Made by a program: the position numbers and the translations under genes. Under the pieces are notes generated by a model. It did not search any database. It saw only the letters and a program-made list of their open reading frames with translations, and was not told where the DNA came from. From contig LVZB01000030.1 in assembly GCA_023101485.1 (NCBI GenBank), positions 217,013 through 281,012 of the forward strand: a stretch of DNA of 64,000 nt, given 5' to 3'. Shown in pieces: positions 20,070-30,530 of the stretch (within the stretch, counting starts at the first letter, position 1; each line of letters opens with the position of its first letter). Source of the DNA: Pasteurellaceae bacterium Macca (GTDB taxonomy: Bacteria > Pseudomonadota > Gammaproteobacteria > Enterobacterales > Pasteurellaceae).

Positions 20070-20597
20070 CTATAACCGCCGTGCCTGCCAATAAGTTTTT
20101 GACCAATACGGCGAGTTGAGATCAGAGTAAATCACACCACCTTTGGTTGAAGCGTGCAAAAATTGCCCATTTTTTACATAAACGCCCACATGCTTACCAT
20201 TCGGACCTCTACCTGTTTTAAAGAAAATCAAGTCGCCTGCTTGTAGCTCGCTTTTAGATACTTTACGCCCTTTAGTCGCTTGTTCAGTCGTAGTACGAGG
20301 CAAATTGATCCCAAAAAGATCACGGAAAGTAATCTGCATGAAACCGGAACAATCTACACCATGGCGACTTGTGCCTCCTAAGCGATAACGTGTCCCCTTC
20401 CAATCTCGTTGATGCTCAGTCAAGCTACTCACAGTGAAAATAGGATCATGAATATTACCTTGCTGAGTTTTATAAATTTTACTCACTGTAGGCTTTTTAT
20501 TTGTCACATTTTTTGCACTTGAACTAGAACATCCAGCAAGTAGCAAACTAGTTGCAAAAAGGGCAACAAGCGCTGTTTTTTGATATATTTTTTGCAA
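20070..20597 (-). CDS. NlpC/P60 family lipoprotein (murein endopeptidase, Spr/NlpC-like)
   Basis: 175 residues. The start is TTG at 20597, set by a strong AGGAGGAT site 7 nt away; there is no nearby ATG in frame. Signal peptide and lipobox LLLAGC, then an NlpC/P60 domain with the catalytic Cys in HGVDCSGFMQ, His in KHVGVYV and His in FLHAST. Such enzymes cut peptide crosslinks in peptidoglycan. It could be called spr/mepS or nlpC; sequence alone does not decide. A hairpin (AGCATACTGTGC...) at 20613-20642 sits in its leader. Confidence 0.88.
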   Translation of the reverse strand: MQKIYQKTALVALFATSLLLAGCSSSSAKNVTNKKPTVSKIYKTQQGNIHDPIFTVSSLTEHQRDWKGTRYRLGGTSRHGVDCSGFMQITFRDLFGINLPRTTTEQATKGRKVSKSELQAGDLIFFKTGRGPNGKHVGVYVKNGQFLHASTKGGVIYSDLNSPYWSKTYWQARRL

Positions 20598-20655
20598 AAC
20601 TTTATCCTCCTAAAGCATACTGTGCTAAGCACAATATGCTTATCATCTTTTCAAA

Positions 20656-20952
20656 TTAGGCTTTTACCGCGGCATTTTCAACACGCTCACGCAACTTCTG
20701 ACCGGGTTTGAACACCACCACACGGCGGGCTGAAACGGCAATATCCTCCCCTGTTTTCGGGTTTCTCCCAGGACGAGCCTTTTTATCTCGAACGGAGAAA
20801 TTGCCAAATCCTGAGAGTTTCACTTCTTCGCCTTTTTCAAGGCAGAGGCGAATCTCTTCAAAAAATTGCTCAACAAATTGCTTTGCCACTCGTTTATCTA
20901 ACCCACATTGTTCAATGAGGTTCTCTGCGATTTCAAGTTTGGTAAGTGCCAT
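20656..20952 (-). CDS. ihfA: Integration host factor subunit alpha
   Basis: 98 residues, HU/IHF fold with the DNA-minor-groove arm containing [15 protein letters not shown] bends DNA and serves in phage integration, replication and transcription. It follows pheT by 14 bp as in E. coli pheST-ihfA. Confidence 0.97.
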   Translation of the reverse strand: MALTKLEIAENLIEQCGLDKRVAKQFVEQFFEEIRLCLEKGEEVKLSGFGNFSVRDKKARPGRNPKTGEDIAVSARRVVVFKPGQKLRERVENAAVKA

Positions 20953-20966
20953 AATGAATCCTTAAT

Positions 20967-23354
20967 CTAATCTCTTAGATACGCATTAAAACGTTCTGCT
21001 AACGCATTTAACACAGTTTTAATCACTGCATTAATTTCATCTTCTTCGAGTGTTTTTTCAGTATCTTGAATGGTTAAGCTTAAGGCTAAACTTTTTTTAC
21101 CGCTTTCAAGATTACTGCCTTGATACACATCAAAAAGATTTACATTCACCACTTTTTCGCCCCCGGCTTGACGGCAGAGGTTAATGATTTCCCCCGCAGG
21201 GACATCGCTTTCCACCACCACGGCAATATCCCGTTTGTTGGCTGGGAAGCGGGAGATCTCTTTCGCTTCTGGAATCACACGTTCTGCCACAGCTTCGGCT
21301 AGAATCTCAAAGGCAACAGGCTTGCCAGAAAGACCGAGTTTTTGCACAATTTTCGGGTGAATGGTCCCGATAAAGCCGATCTCTTTACCGTCTAAGAGAA
21401 TTGCCGCAGACTGCCCCGGGTGTAATGCGGGGTAAGTTTTTGCCACAAATTCAAGCTGTTGGCGAGCTTTGGTTAGGGAGAATAGACGCTCTAAGTCGCC
21501 TTTTAAATCGAAGAAATCAACATTTTCAGCCTTTTGTTCCCAATGAACGGTATTTTTCTCCCCGGCGATAACGCCACCAAATACAGCTTCCTGACGGATA
21601 CCATTTTCAGCTTGGCTATCTGGAATAAAACGTAATCCCCCTTCAAAAATCCGCACACGGCTTTGTTGACGATTTTGGTTATAGGCAACGGTTTGGAGTA
21701 ATCCTGTGAGCAAAGAAACACGCATTGCGGACATTTCACTTGAAATGGGATTTGGTAGGATTAACGCCTCCTGCTCTGGGTGGAGCAAGGATTGAATTTT
21801 CGGATCAACGAAGCTATATGTAATTACTTCTTGGTAATCACTATCTACCAACGCAGTACGCACACGCAATGCTTCTAACAATTTTTCTGGCACGCCTTTC
21901 ATATGTAAATGGGCAAGTGGCGCATGGTTTGGAATGCTGTTGTAGCCATAAATACGAGCCACTTCCTCAATAAGATCTTCTTCGATCTCAATATCAAAAC
22001 GCCAGCTTGGGGATTGGATAGTCCAAACATCGTCACGGTATTCCGTGCCAAAGCCTAAGCGTTGGAAAATATTGGTTACCGTATCGGTATCAATATGATG
22101 ACCGAGCAAACTATCTAACTTGCTACGGCGGAGTGTAACTGTATTTGATTTTGGTAAGAAGTTATGATTCACCGCTTCGACAATTTCGCCCGCTTCACCA
22201 CCACAAATTTCGAGAAGAAGTGCTGTCGCACGTTCCATTGCTTGATGCGCTAATTGTGGATCAACCCCCCGTTCAAAACGGTGTGATGCATCGGTATGTA
22301 AGCCATATTGGCGAGCACGCCCCGTAATCGCAAGGGGAGCAAAGAACGCCGATTCCAAAATCACATCTTTGGTTTCGCGATTTACGCCACTGCCTTCGCC
22401 ACCAAAAATCCCTGCCATTGCCAGAGGGCCATTTTGGTCAGCAATCAGGAGGGTATTGCTCTGTAATTTTGCGGTAGAACCGTCTAACAGCACTAACTCT
22501 TCCCCTTCTTTGGCATAACGCACTTGCACCGGTTGGGCAACTTTTGCCATATCAAAGGCGTGCATTGGCTGACCAAGTTCAAGGAGGCTAAGATTCGTAA
22601 TATCGACAATCGGGTCAATGGAACGAATACCACAACGGCGTAACTTTTCCTGTAACCAGAGAGGCGAAGTCGCATTCACATTCACGCCTTTTACTACACG
22701 GAGTAAATAACGTGGGCAAGCGTCTGGTGCTTGTAAATCAATGGCGACTTTATCCGCGATCGTTGTTGGCACGGCTTCAATTTTCGGTGATTGTACTGCC
22801 ATTTGGTTAATGACACCCACTTCACGGGCAATACCGGCGATATTTAAACAGTCCGCACGGTTTGGGGTTAAGCTAATCTCAATGGCTTTATCATCTAATT
22901 GCAGGTATTGGCGAAGATCCGTGCCGATCGGTGCGTCCGCAGGTAATTCAATAATGCCGTCCTGCTCAACTTTAATCCCTAGTTCTTCAAAAGAGCAAAG
23001 CATGCCTTCTGACGGTTGCCCACGCAATTTTGTTTTCTTAATTTTGAAATTACCCGGTAATACCGCGCCATCCACTGCACAAGCGACTCGCAAACCTTGA
23101 CGGCAATTTGATGCGCCACAAACAATATCTAGCAAGCGATCACCGCCGACATTCACTTTCGTCACGCGTAATTTATCCGCATCGGGGTGCTGACCACATT
23201 CGACCACTTCCCCAACCACAACGCCGGAGAAGTCACCGGCAACGGCTTCTACGCCATCTACTTCTAAACCTAACATGGTAATTTGGTCGCAAAGTTGCTC
23301 CGTACTAATGGCAGGATTCACCCACTCACGCAACCAAGATTCATTAAATTTCAT
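20967..23354 (-). CDS. pheT: Phenylalanyl-tRNA synthetase beta subunit
   Basis: 795 residues from the ATG at 23354 ([14 protein letters not shown]), identical in length to E. coli PheT; the open frame extends 16 codons further without conserved sequence. The tRNA-binding domain (about 40-150), B3/B4 editing, B5 and C-terminal anticodon-binding domain (ending ERFNAYLRD) are all present. The ribosome binding site is AAAGGATAAGAG. Confidence 0.97.
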   Translation of the reverse strand: MKFNESWLREWVNPAISTEQLCDQITMLGLEVDGVEAVAGDFSGVVVGEVVECGQHPDADKLRVTKVNVGGDRLLDIVCGASNCRQGLRVACAVDGAVLPGNFKIKKTKLRGQPSEGMLCSFEELGIKVEQDGIIELPADAPIGTDLRQYLQLDDKAIEISLTPNRADCLNIAGIAREVGVINQMAVQSPKIEAVPTTIADKVAIDLQAPDACPRYLLRVVKGVNVNATSPLWLQEKLRRCGIRSIDPIVDITNLSLLELGQPMHAFDMAKVAQPVQVRYAKEGEELVLLDGSTAKLQSNTLLIADQNGPLAMAGIFGGEGSGVNRETKDVILESAFFAPLAITGRARQYGLHTDASHRFERGVDPQLAHQAMERATALLLEICGGEAGEIVEAVNHNFLPKSNTVTLRRSKLDSLLGHHIDTDTVTNIFQRLGFGTEYRDDVWTIQSPSWRFDIEIEEDLIEEVARIYGYNSIPNHAPLAHLHMKGVPEKLLEALRVRTALVDSDYQEVITYSFVDPKIQSLLHPEQEALILPNPISSEMSAMRVSLLTGLLQTVAYNQNRQQSRVRIFEGGLRFIPDSQAENGIRQEAVFGGVIAGEKNTVHWEQKAENVDFFDLKGDLERLFSLTKARQQLEFVAKTYPALHPGQSAAILLDGKEIGFIGTIHPKIVQKLGLSGKPVAFEILAEAVAERVIPEAKEISRFPANKRDIAVVVESDVPAGEIINLCRQAGGEKVVNVNLFDVYQGSNLESGKKSLALSLTIQDTEKTLEEDEINAVIKTVLNALAERFNAYLRD

Positions 23355-23427
23355 TCTCTTATCCTTTCTTCTTGTAGGCGAAAGCCCACGCCAATCATGC
23401 AAATTTATTCAAAAATTCGACCGCTTG

Positions 23428-24495
<1,068 letters not shown>

Positions 24496-24531
24496 TTACA
24501 GCCTCTCCCACCAAGACAAAAAAGTGCCTAA

Positions 24532-24560
24532 ATAATAATACTTCTCGCCGATCTTGTAAA
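24532..24560 (-). promoter_or_regulatory. Probable pheST-ihfA promoter
   Basis: TTTACA (24555-24560) and TATTAT (24532-24537) on the minus strand with a 17-bp spacer, giving a leader of about 115 nt. I see no Phe-rich leader peptide or attenuator like E. coli pheM. An uptake signal (about 24473) lies in the leader. Confidence 0.6.
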
Positions 24561-24632
24561 TTTAAAGATAGCAAATGGTTGGAGTAACTTATTGATTTTT
24601 AACATAAAGGCAAGGGGTAAAAAATAAAAGAA

Positions 24633-25345
24633 GGGGCTGACGTAGATTAGCGAGTATGCTAGTCTATGAAAATTAAGATAACCCATTGTAAATTAAAGAA
24701 ATCTATACAGAAAAAACTTCTTGAATTTTTTGTGTTAGAAGTAACGGCTCGCTCAGCCGCAGATTTACTCGGCATTCAGTCCAATTCTGCCATCCTGTTT
24801 TACCGTAAAATCCGCGAGGTCATCAGCTATCATTTAGCCCTTGAAGTGGATGAGGTATTTGACGGACAAATTGAGTTGGATGAAAGCTATTTCGGTGGGC
24901 ATCGCAAAGGAAAACGAGGGCGTGGTGCAGCAGGAAAAGTAGCTGTCTTTGGGATATTGAAACGACAAGGAAAAGTGTTTACTGTGGTCGTTAGTGATAC
25001 GAAAACAACAACGCTCATGCCCGTTATAGCAAGGAAAATCAAGCCTGACAGCGGGGTTTATACGGACACTTATCGTAGTTATGATGCCCTTGATGTCAGT
25101 GAATTTCACCACGAGCGAATCAACCATTCAGAATTATTTACCGTGAAACAAAATCATATCAACGGCATTGAAAATTTTTGGAGTCAAGCTAAACGGATAC
25201 GCCGAAAATATAATGGAATTGACCGAAAAAGTTTCCCTTTATTCTTGAAGGAATGTGAATTTCGGTTTAACTTTGGGACACCAAAAGAGCAACTTAAAAT
25301 GCTGAGAAAATGGTGTAAAATTTAGGGCTAATCTACGTCAGCCCC
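24633..25345 (+). mobile_element. IS1016-type insertion sequence (IS1595 family)
   Basis: 713 bp bounded by perfect 18-bp inverted repeats GGGGCTGACGTAGATTAG (24633-24650) and its complement (25328-25345). It encodes one transposase. The 8-bp flanks (TAAAAGAA left, TACATTTA right) differ, so there is no target duplication. This suggests deletion or rearrangement next to the IS after insertion. Confidence 0.92.
24666..25325 (+). CDS. IS1016-family transposase (ISXO2-like DDE domain)
   Basis: 219 residues, full length for IS1016. The catalytic core contains ELDESYFGGHRKGKRGRGAAGK, YTDTYRSYDAL with the second acidic residue, and HINGIENFWSQAKR with the last. No frame break is seen, so the copy may be active. 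Confidence 0.92.
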   Translation: MKIKITHCKLKKSIQKKLLEFFVLEVTARSAADLLGIQSNSAILFYRKIREVISYHLALEVDEVFDGQIELDESYFGGHRKGKRGRGAAGKVAVFGILKRQGKVFTVVVSDTKTTTLMPVIARKIKPDSGVYTDTYRSYDALDVSEFHHERINHSELFTVKQNHINGIENFWSQAKRIRRKYNGIDRKSFPLFLKECEFRFNFGTPKEQLKMLRKWCKI

Positions 25346-25346
25346 T

Positions 25347-25814
25347 ACATTTATTAACGAACCTAACTTATATCGCTTAATCATAAAATCTCGCAAGCCA
25401 GAAGCTGAACCCTTTGAAGCGTGGGTATTTGAAGAAGTATTACCGCAAATTCGTAAAACAGGACGCTATCAAGCCGAGCAAATCGCCCTACCCGACCCAG
25501 AGCCAAAATACAGCCGAGAACTAACCGAACGCCAATGGCTAAAACTCGTCAGTCTCTGGTTCGCCTGTTACAACAATCTTGAACTACTCGGCAAAATCTA
25601 CAAACCCCTTGAAGCTCTCGGTTCACCCTACGGCGTAACTGCTTACACCCACGCTACCGAGTACCAAACTACGCTCGGAGCATTGCAACGCCTACTCGTG
25701 CCATTGCTTGCAGAGTTTGATGTCGATCCACGACAAGAAGCCCACTACTACCGAGCCTTACGCACTCTCAGAGAATACCAACCCAAAGGCTTAGGGGCAA
25801 TCGTCCGCATCTAA
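25347..25814 (+). pseudogene. Bro-type phage antirepressor, 5'-truncated remnant
   Basis: An open frame without start begins at the IS edge with TFINEPNLYRLIIKSRKPEA and runs to TAA at 25812-25814. This is the second half of the Bro-N domain (EPFEAWVFEEVLPQIRKTGRY) and a phage-type C-terminal region of about 110 residues. The missing first 60 or so residues should lie upstream, where the IS now sits. Phage antirepressors counter CI-like repressors; this one cannot be made from this copy. Confidence 0.85.
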
Positions 25815-25850
25815 TTGCAAAAAATTCACCCAATCCGACCGCTTGCAACC

Positions 25851-26522
25851 CTATTTTGTGATAGGCAAGTGCGCAATCCGCTTCTCAAAATTCACATTTT
25901 CCCACGTTAGCCCGCAAATCTCCCCCGCTCGCATTGCCGTTTCAATCGCAAATAACATCGCGGCGGCAACTCTTGCCCTCGTTGTGTCCAACCCAACCCG
26001 ATACCCACTCACATACAAAATAGCCTCAATATCCTCATCAGAATAGCGTTGCGTTCGTGCTTTTGAATTTGATGGTTTTTGCAAACCGATCATCGGATTT
26101 TTCTGGATATAGCCCCAACGTTCCAACGCAATCTTGAAAATATTACCGATAGTTGCCAACTCACGTCTAACGCTTGCCTCCTGCACACTTTCTAAACGTC
26201 CTTTGATCCAACGCTCCAAATCTTCCGTCTCAATATCTACAATAAATTTATCGGCAATATCATCTCGTAACAGTCGTCTCAGCCGAGCTTCTTCATTCTT
26301 TGCTCCACGTTTTGTCGGCGTAACCTCCTCAATATATCGCTCAATAACTACGGAAAATAGGGTGTCGGGCTGTAGCCCTCGACTTTGTAGGTCTAACGTA
26401 TTTTCAATATCCGCAGCCCAAATTGCTGCTTCATTTTTAGTTTTGAAAGTAGAGGATTTATAAAATCCATTCTTTCTGACTTCTACTAAATAAGATGATC
26501 CACGTTTACGAATTGATGCCAT
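25851..26522 (-). pseudogene. Tyrosine integrase, C-terminally truncated
   Basis: 223 residues keep the N-terminal DNA-binding part (ASIRKRGSSYLVEVRKNGF) and core-binding domain, and the first catalytic Arg in TAMRAGEICGLTW. It stops at HLPITK, so the HxxR and Tyr motifs are missing. Phage integrases of this type have about 330-350 residues. It belongs with the antirepressor fragment, and the deletion between them probably removed most of an older prophage. Confidence 0.85.
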
Positions 26523-26732
26523 AATTCTGCCTTTTTCGGTGTAAATTTTGCCGTTTTTGTCGTAAATTTGTCGTAACGACAGACTAAATATACCTAAAAA
26601 TGCCTAAAAAATGCAAGAGAATTGTAAAAACATACAGTATTAGAGAAAGAAAGGAATTCAATACAAAGCCTTGTGGCACAAGGGTTTACACAAACAAAAA
26701 ACGCTAACCTTTCGATTAGCGTTTCGTTTTAT
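26523..26732. other. Region between old integrase and satellite left end
   Basis: No gene. It holds short repeats GTCGTAA near 26556-26577 that may be arm sites of the broken integrase, and a terminator-like hairpin AAACGCTAA (26698-26706) / TTAGCGTTT (26716-26724), T-rich on the minus strand. Confidence 0.4.
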
Positions 26733-26748
26733 TGGTGCCTGGGCGAGA
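26733..26748. other. Left attachment-site candidate of the satellite
   Basis: TGGTGCCTGGGCGAGA reads, on the minus strand, like a tRNA 3' end (TCTCGCCCAGGCACCA). A near match with one base inserted is at 42665-42681 in the same orientation. No full tRNA is present at either end. Confidence 0.55.
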
Positions 26749-26806
26749 CTAGAACTGAAATATAACAATTTGATTTTATTATTTATTTTTTAATATCTTT
26801 TTATTT

Positions 26807-26827
26807 TGGTTACTATTCTGGTTACTA
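26807..26827 (+). repeat. Integrase arm-type repeats, left end
   Basis: Two TGGTTACTA units (26807-26815, 26819-26827), 12 bp apart start to start. The same pair with the same spacing occurs at 42522-42542 inside the right end. Confidence 0.65.
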
Positions 26828-26924
26828 AAATCGGCGAAAGGATGAGATAAGCAAGAAAATTATTTAAGTGCTCTGATTATACTCTCCCCTTCTGATAAAA
26901 TAAAAAATTCTGCGAAAGAAAAAC

Positions 26925-27060
26925 TTTTTGAGAAATTGTCTCACTTTTTACACTTCTCACTGTTTTAGCGATTAACTCATTGAATAATAAGGCATTTTTA
27001 ACAAGTGAAAAGTTTTTGAGAAGTGGGGTAATTTTCCACTTCTTTCCACTTTTGGCGATA
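26925..27060. other. Candidate satellite replication origin / iteron region
   Basis: Repeated CACTT-type elements: CACTTTTTACACTTCTCAC (about 26940), GAGAAGTGG, CCACTTCTTTCCACTTTT (about 27033-27052), in both orientations next to the primase-helicase gene. Similar units (TTTTTACACTTTTTCACTT, AAGTGAGAAAGTGAG) occur at about 41088-41175. An origin role is inferred. Confidence 0.35.
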
Positions 27061-27067
27061 ATTTAGA

Positions 27068-27099
27068 CAAAAATAAAGCCTAGCTGCTACGCTAGGCTT
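27068..27099 (-). terminator. Terminator after the primase-helicase gene
   Basis: AAGCCTAGC (27076-27084) / GCTAGGCTT (27091-27099) with T-rich sequence after it on the minus strand. It closes the satellite's leftward transcript. Confidence 0.8.
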
Positions 27100-27105
27100 G
27101 GTGAT

Positions 27106-28935
27106 TTAGCTATCCCAATCTTTCAGACTGTGATCGAGGTTAATGTAGTAGATATTTGTCAAGGTTAAGCCGTCTTTGAGCCGTGTTAGTAACCTGTTTT
27201 TACTGCCTCGCTCTTTTATAGCATACTCGAATGCCAGTCTAAAACGGTTACGTTGCAATGGGTTGATAATGCCCATTCGCTCGCAGTAATACAAATATGC
27301 AGAATGTAACGCTGTGCGGTGTGCTTGGGGTTTTCGGCTACTGCCAAGAGTTAATCCGTTGATAATTTCACGCGCTTCAAAATGCTTCGCAAACTGCAAT
27401 ATGTGATCCGTTTCTTCCTTGACTTCGAGGGCTTCTTCACTGGTTTTCTGTTCTTCTAGCAAGGCTTTCGCTGTCATCGGTTCAGGGAAAGCATCAAGCA
27501 ATAGTCGAACAATACCACCCGCTTCTTGCTCCAATTTATCTTTTAAATGGTAGTCTTTTTCGCTCTCGCTTACTACCTTGTTAAACTGGAAAATCACCCG
27601 TCTGCGTGATGTACCGCCTTTTTGCTCCTTAAATATGATGGGACTATTGCCAGTAATCAGGAAAACGGCTTTTACTACGTCTTTGAATGCCCCCTTATAC
27701 AATGGGCGAAAGCTGATTGCATCGCCACCAGTAATTGATCTCAATATACCACCATCACTGATATAGCTTTCCTGGTCGGGTGAATAGCACAATGTCTTAT
27801 CAATTAAACCACATCGCATTGTCGGACTTTCTAAGTCTTTCAGGCTGAATGCTGCCGTGTTTTCTTCACCACCAGCCAAGATTTTAGCTAGATGATTGAA
27901 GATACTTTTACCTGTTCCACCTTCGCCTGTAATCTCTAAAAATAACTGCCATTCATAGCGATTCGTCAATATCATATACAACGCCGCCAAAATCCGATCA
28001 CGCTTTTCTGCTTTACCGTCACTAACCCAATTTAGCCATTTGTCAAAATTAGGTGTGGGCGTTTGGCTTGAAAAGTAATCTATATTAATGAGCGACGTTA
28101 AAAAATGCTCTTTGGCGTGTGGCATAAATTCGCCCGTTTGCTTGTGTAAAATGCCATTGGCAAAGGCAAGCAAATTTGGATCACGTTTTCCCATTCGCTC
28201 CGCTTCATATTTGAATAAGCTCAACATTTTTTCAATGCGATTCGCATTATATTTTGTAATGCCATTTTCAAGAAAGAAATTGCGGATTAGTCGCCCCATT
28301 GCCACATCTTCCACCGCTTCCCATTTTTGCCCTGTGTAATGGTAAAGGGTTTCTAATTGCTCGTGGTAATAGATTGGCTTATTGTGCCATTCCATAAATG
28401 CAGCAAGTTTTTCATTATCGCCCATTGTCTCAAACAGTTTTACAAATTCGGCTTTGCGTTGTTCAGGCGTTTTACTGACTTCCGCCACCAACTGTGCTAT
28501 TTGTTGTGAATCAGGGTCGAATCTTAATCGCCGAATGTAGTCGCTTAAATCTTCAAGTAGTTGCCCTGCTTCATCATACATTATCACCGTGCCAGCTTCG
28601 GTTTGGCTCGCTATTTGGTTGCATAAAATAGTAATACTGTTTTCCGATAATGGTTCGGCATTATTGCAACGATAAATCGAGATATATCGCGCTGTTGGCG
28701 GTGCGACTTGATAAGCGGTGAGTTCCGTCAATTCATCTACATCAAGCACAATCGGAGGGGTAAATCCCCCTGTTGGCAAAACTTGATTTAAGTCAATTTC
28801 TGTCCGTGAACGCTCCGATTGTGGTGATTTAGCAAAATCCCACGCTTGCGAACCAATGAAAATTTTACATTCTGTTGCACTTTTCGGCTGTTTTTTCAGA
28901 TTAGGGGCTTTTTTGAGTTTAATGTTTTGTGCCAT
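27106..28935 (-). CDS. D5/P4-type primase-helicase
   Basis: 609 residues. After a variable N-terminus comes a D5_N-like region (about 170-320, including GQKWEAVED and LLAFANGILHKQTGEF) and an SF3 helicase with Walker A GEGGTGKS near residue 345 and the following PTMRCGLIDKTLCY and ITGNSPII segments. In P4-like satellites and PICIs this protein starts autonomous replication. It is the last gene of the leftward operon and overlaps the gene before it by 17 bp. Confidence 0.9.
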   Translation of the reverse strand: MAQNIKLKKAPNLKKQPKSATECKIFIGSQAWDFAKSPQSERSRTEIDLNQVLPTGGFTPPIVLDVDELTELTAYQVAPPTARYISIYRCNNAEPLSENSITILCNQIASQTEAGTVIMYDEAGQLLEDLSDYIRRLRFDPDSQQIAQLVAEVSKTPEQRKAEFVKLFETMGDNEKLAAFMEWHNKPIYYHEQLETLYHYTGQKWEAVEDVAMGRLIRNFFLENGITKYNANRIEKMLSLFKYEAERMGKRDPNLLAFANGILHKQTGEFMPHAKEHFLTSLINIDYFSSQTPTPNFDKWLNWVSDGKAEKRDRILAALYMILTNRYEWQLFLEITGEGGTGKSIFNHLAKILAGGEENTAAFSLKDLESPTMRCGLIDKTLCYSPDQESYISDGGILRSITGGDAISFRPLYKGAFKDVVKAVFLITGNSPIIFKEQKGGTSRRRVIFQFNKVVSESEKDYHLKDKLEQEAGGIVRLLLDAFPEPMTAKALLEEQKTSEEALEVKEETDHILQFAKHFEAREIINGLTLGSSRKPQAHRTALHSAYLYYCERMGIINPLQRNRFRLAFEYAIKERGSKNRLLTRLKDGLTLTNIYYINLDHSLKDWDS

Positions 28936-29350
28936 TTTCTCCCCCTGTTACTGTCGTTTCTACTCCCAAAGCAAATAGAATTTGGTTGATGATATTCGCA
29001 AGCTGCTTCACTAAGAAAAAACTTGCAGTGCAATCGAATAAATTTTGCTGAATTTCTTCGTTAGTGAACATTGTCGCTAATTCGGCTTCATCTTTTGTTG
29101 GTGGTATTGGCATTTGTTTGAGTAGCACATCATTGATTGCTTGGAGTTCAGCCACCATTCTCAACGCTGAATTAGGTTTAATGATGGCAATGCTTGCCAA
29201 GTTTTCCGCCAATTCTTCAAATACCGCCGCAGAATAAGGGAATGTTGGGTTATTTGTACCGTTGGCGACATTGTCATAATGAATTGCAATGGCTTCTTGT
29301 TCTGTTTCGTTGAAATTGCCCCAGTCGATTTTGTTGTTTTCATCAGCCAT
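28919..29350 (-). CDS. Small satellite protein, function unknown
   Basis: 143 residues, acidic, no recognised domain. It overlaps its neighbours on both sides (17 bp with the primase gene, 8 bp upstream), so expression is coupled. Located in the replication block, it could assist the primase; this is only position. Confidence 0.65.
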   Translation of the reverse strand: MADENNKIDWGNFNETEQEAIAIHYDNVANGTNNPTFPYSAAVFEELAENLASIAIIKPNSALRMVAELQAINDVLLKQMPIPPTKDEAELATMFTNEEIQQNLFDCTASFFLVKQLANIINQILFALGVETTVTGGENGTKH

Positions 29351-29612
29351 TATTTCCCCCTTCTAATAATTTCTCGGCTTGATTGATGAAATGATTGAGC
29401 TTCTCGGCTTTATGGGCCAGCACGTCTAAATAGGCTTCTTGCTCCTCTAAATGCCACTGTAAAACGCTAATTGCGCATTTAAAGACTTCACCCGTGTAAG
29501 CCGTTGGATTATCCGCCATCATCGCCAACTGGGATTTCATTCGGGCTTGGTCGTGCAGTAATCGGCTAATCATTGTCGGGTTGATTTTTAACCGGTGCAT
29601 TGGGCTAGACAT
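29343..29612 (-). CDS. Small satellite protein, function unknown
   Basis: 89 residues from the ATG at 29612, chosen for its GGGGGTG ribosome binding site; a GTG at 29618 is also possible. Helical, with many Met and Leu and a central HLEEQEAYLDVLAHKAEKL coiled-coil-like part. No known family. Confidence 0.6.
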   Translation of the reverse strand: MSSPMHRLKINPTMISRLLHDQARMKSQLAMMADNPTAYTGEVFKCAISVLQWHLEEQEAYLDVLAHKAEKLNHFINQAEKLLEGGNNG

Positions 29613-29880
29613 TTTCACCCCCTTTTATCGCTTTACGATATTGTGTAACGGCTTCGGAAAGCTCTTCGTATTTGACTTTACTGCTAGTCAGTAAGTCGCT
29701 AATCGTCCATAGCATACCGCCAACAATTTCAATGCTTGGAGTAAAGTTTTGGCTGTTGTTTTCGCATAAATCTACGCTTAAATATTCAATTAGAGCGGAA
29801 GCTTGGCTGATTTTGGCGTGTAACTCATCGCTGGCATCAAGGTAGTTTGAAAGCGCTTGTTCAGCTGTTAAATTACGCAT
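29605..29880 (-). CDS. Small satellite protein, function unknown
   Basis: 91 residues, predicted mostly helical, starts MRNLTAEQALSN. Its start region (ATGCGTAATT) is the same as in the two genes upstream. Overlaps both neighbours by 8 bp. No recognised domain. Confidence 0.6.
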   Translation of the reverse strand: MRNLTAEQALSNYLDASDELHAKISQASALIEYLSVDLCENNSQNFTPSIEIVGGMLWTISDLLTSSKVKYEELSEAVTQYRKAIKGGENV

Positions 29881-30115
29881 CTTTTCCCCCTTTGCTAAGG
29901 CTATCCATTAAGTCTTGAACACGCTCCAAACCATTGAATAAATCAAGGCTGATTCTTTTTAGAGCAAGGTTGAGCGAACCTTGATTGAGTGATACAAATT
30001 CATTATCAGGATCCACACTCGCCAAGCATTCAATCATTGTGCCTAAGCTGTAAAGCGTGTCCATTTCTTGTTTTAATTTGTCTTGTAGATTTGGGATTGA
30101 GTGGGAATTACGCAT
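29873..30115 (-). CDS. Small satellite protein, function unknown
   Basis: 80 residues from the ATG at 30115 (MRNSHSIPNLQDKLKQ). A longer frame to 30160 lies inside the previous gene and lacks a ribosome binding site. Helical and possibly related in layout to the next gene. No recognised domain. Confidence 0.6.
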   Translation of the reverse strand: MRNSHSIPNLQDKLKQEMDTLYSLGTMIECLASVDPDNEFVSLNQGSLNLALKRISLDLFNGLERVQDLMDSLSKGGKDA

Positions 30116-30530
30116 CACTTCTGCCCTCCATTGCTGAATTGAACACAATAGGGCAGGCAAGGCATAAGCCGGTGGTGATAGGGTGTTTCATTGTGGATTT
30201 CTCGTAACTGTGTTTAGTAAATGATTTGCCGACCTGTAATAGGTGTGGCAAGGCTTCAACTACCGCAGTTACACGGCTCGCCTTATTCGTGCGGATATGC
30301 TCCACCTTATTTCGACGTATAGACCTTGCCACAAATTCGGCTTTACCTCGATTGAGTAGATCAAGGGCAGGAATTTGAGGTACAAAAAATCCGCAAGTCT
30401 GACGGGTGCGGTAGCCGGTAACTGTTGTAGTATTGTTGCAATTAGTGGTTGCAACGGTATGAATGCTACAAGCTACGGCTAAGTTTGACAAGCTGTAATT
30501 TTGTTCAGTATATGAAAATGAATTACGCAT
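30108..30530 (-). CDS. Satellite protein, function unknown
   Basis: 140 residues, starts MRNSFSYTEQNYSLSNLAVA, rich in Thr, Asn and Arg, with a few Cys. It overlaps the Icd-like gene by 8 bp, has a GGGGGGAT ribosome binding site and shares its first three codons with the next two genes. It may belong to the loosely defined Ash group of P4-type elements, but I cannot confirm this. Confidence 0.55.
   Translation of the reverse strand: MRNSFSYTEQNYSLSNLAVACSIHTVATTNCNNTTTVTGYRTRQTCGFFVPQIPALDLLNRGKAEFVARSIRRNKVEHIRTNKASRVTAVVEALPHLLQVGKSFTKHSYEKSTMKHPITTGLCLACPIVFNSAMEGRSDA

Noticed and set aside
26733..26760. Intact tRNA at the satellite left end
   Set aside because: Only the acceptor and part of the T-arm are imitated; what follows is AT-rich and cannot fold as a tRNA.
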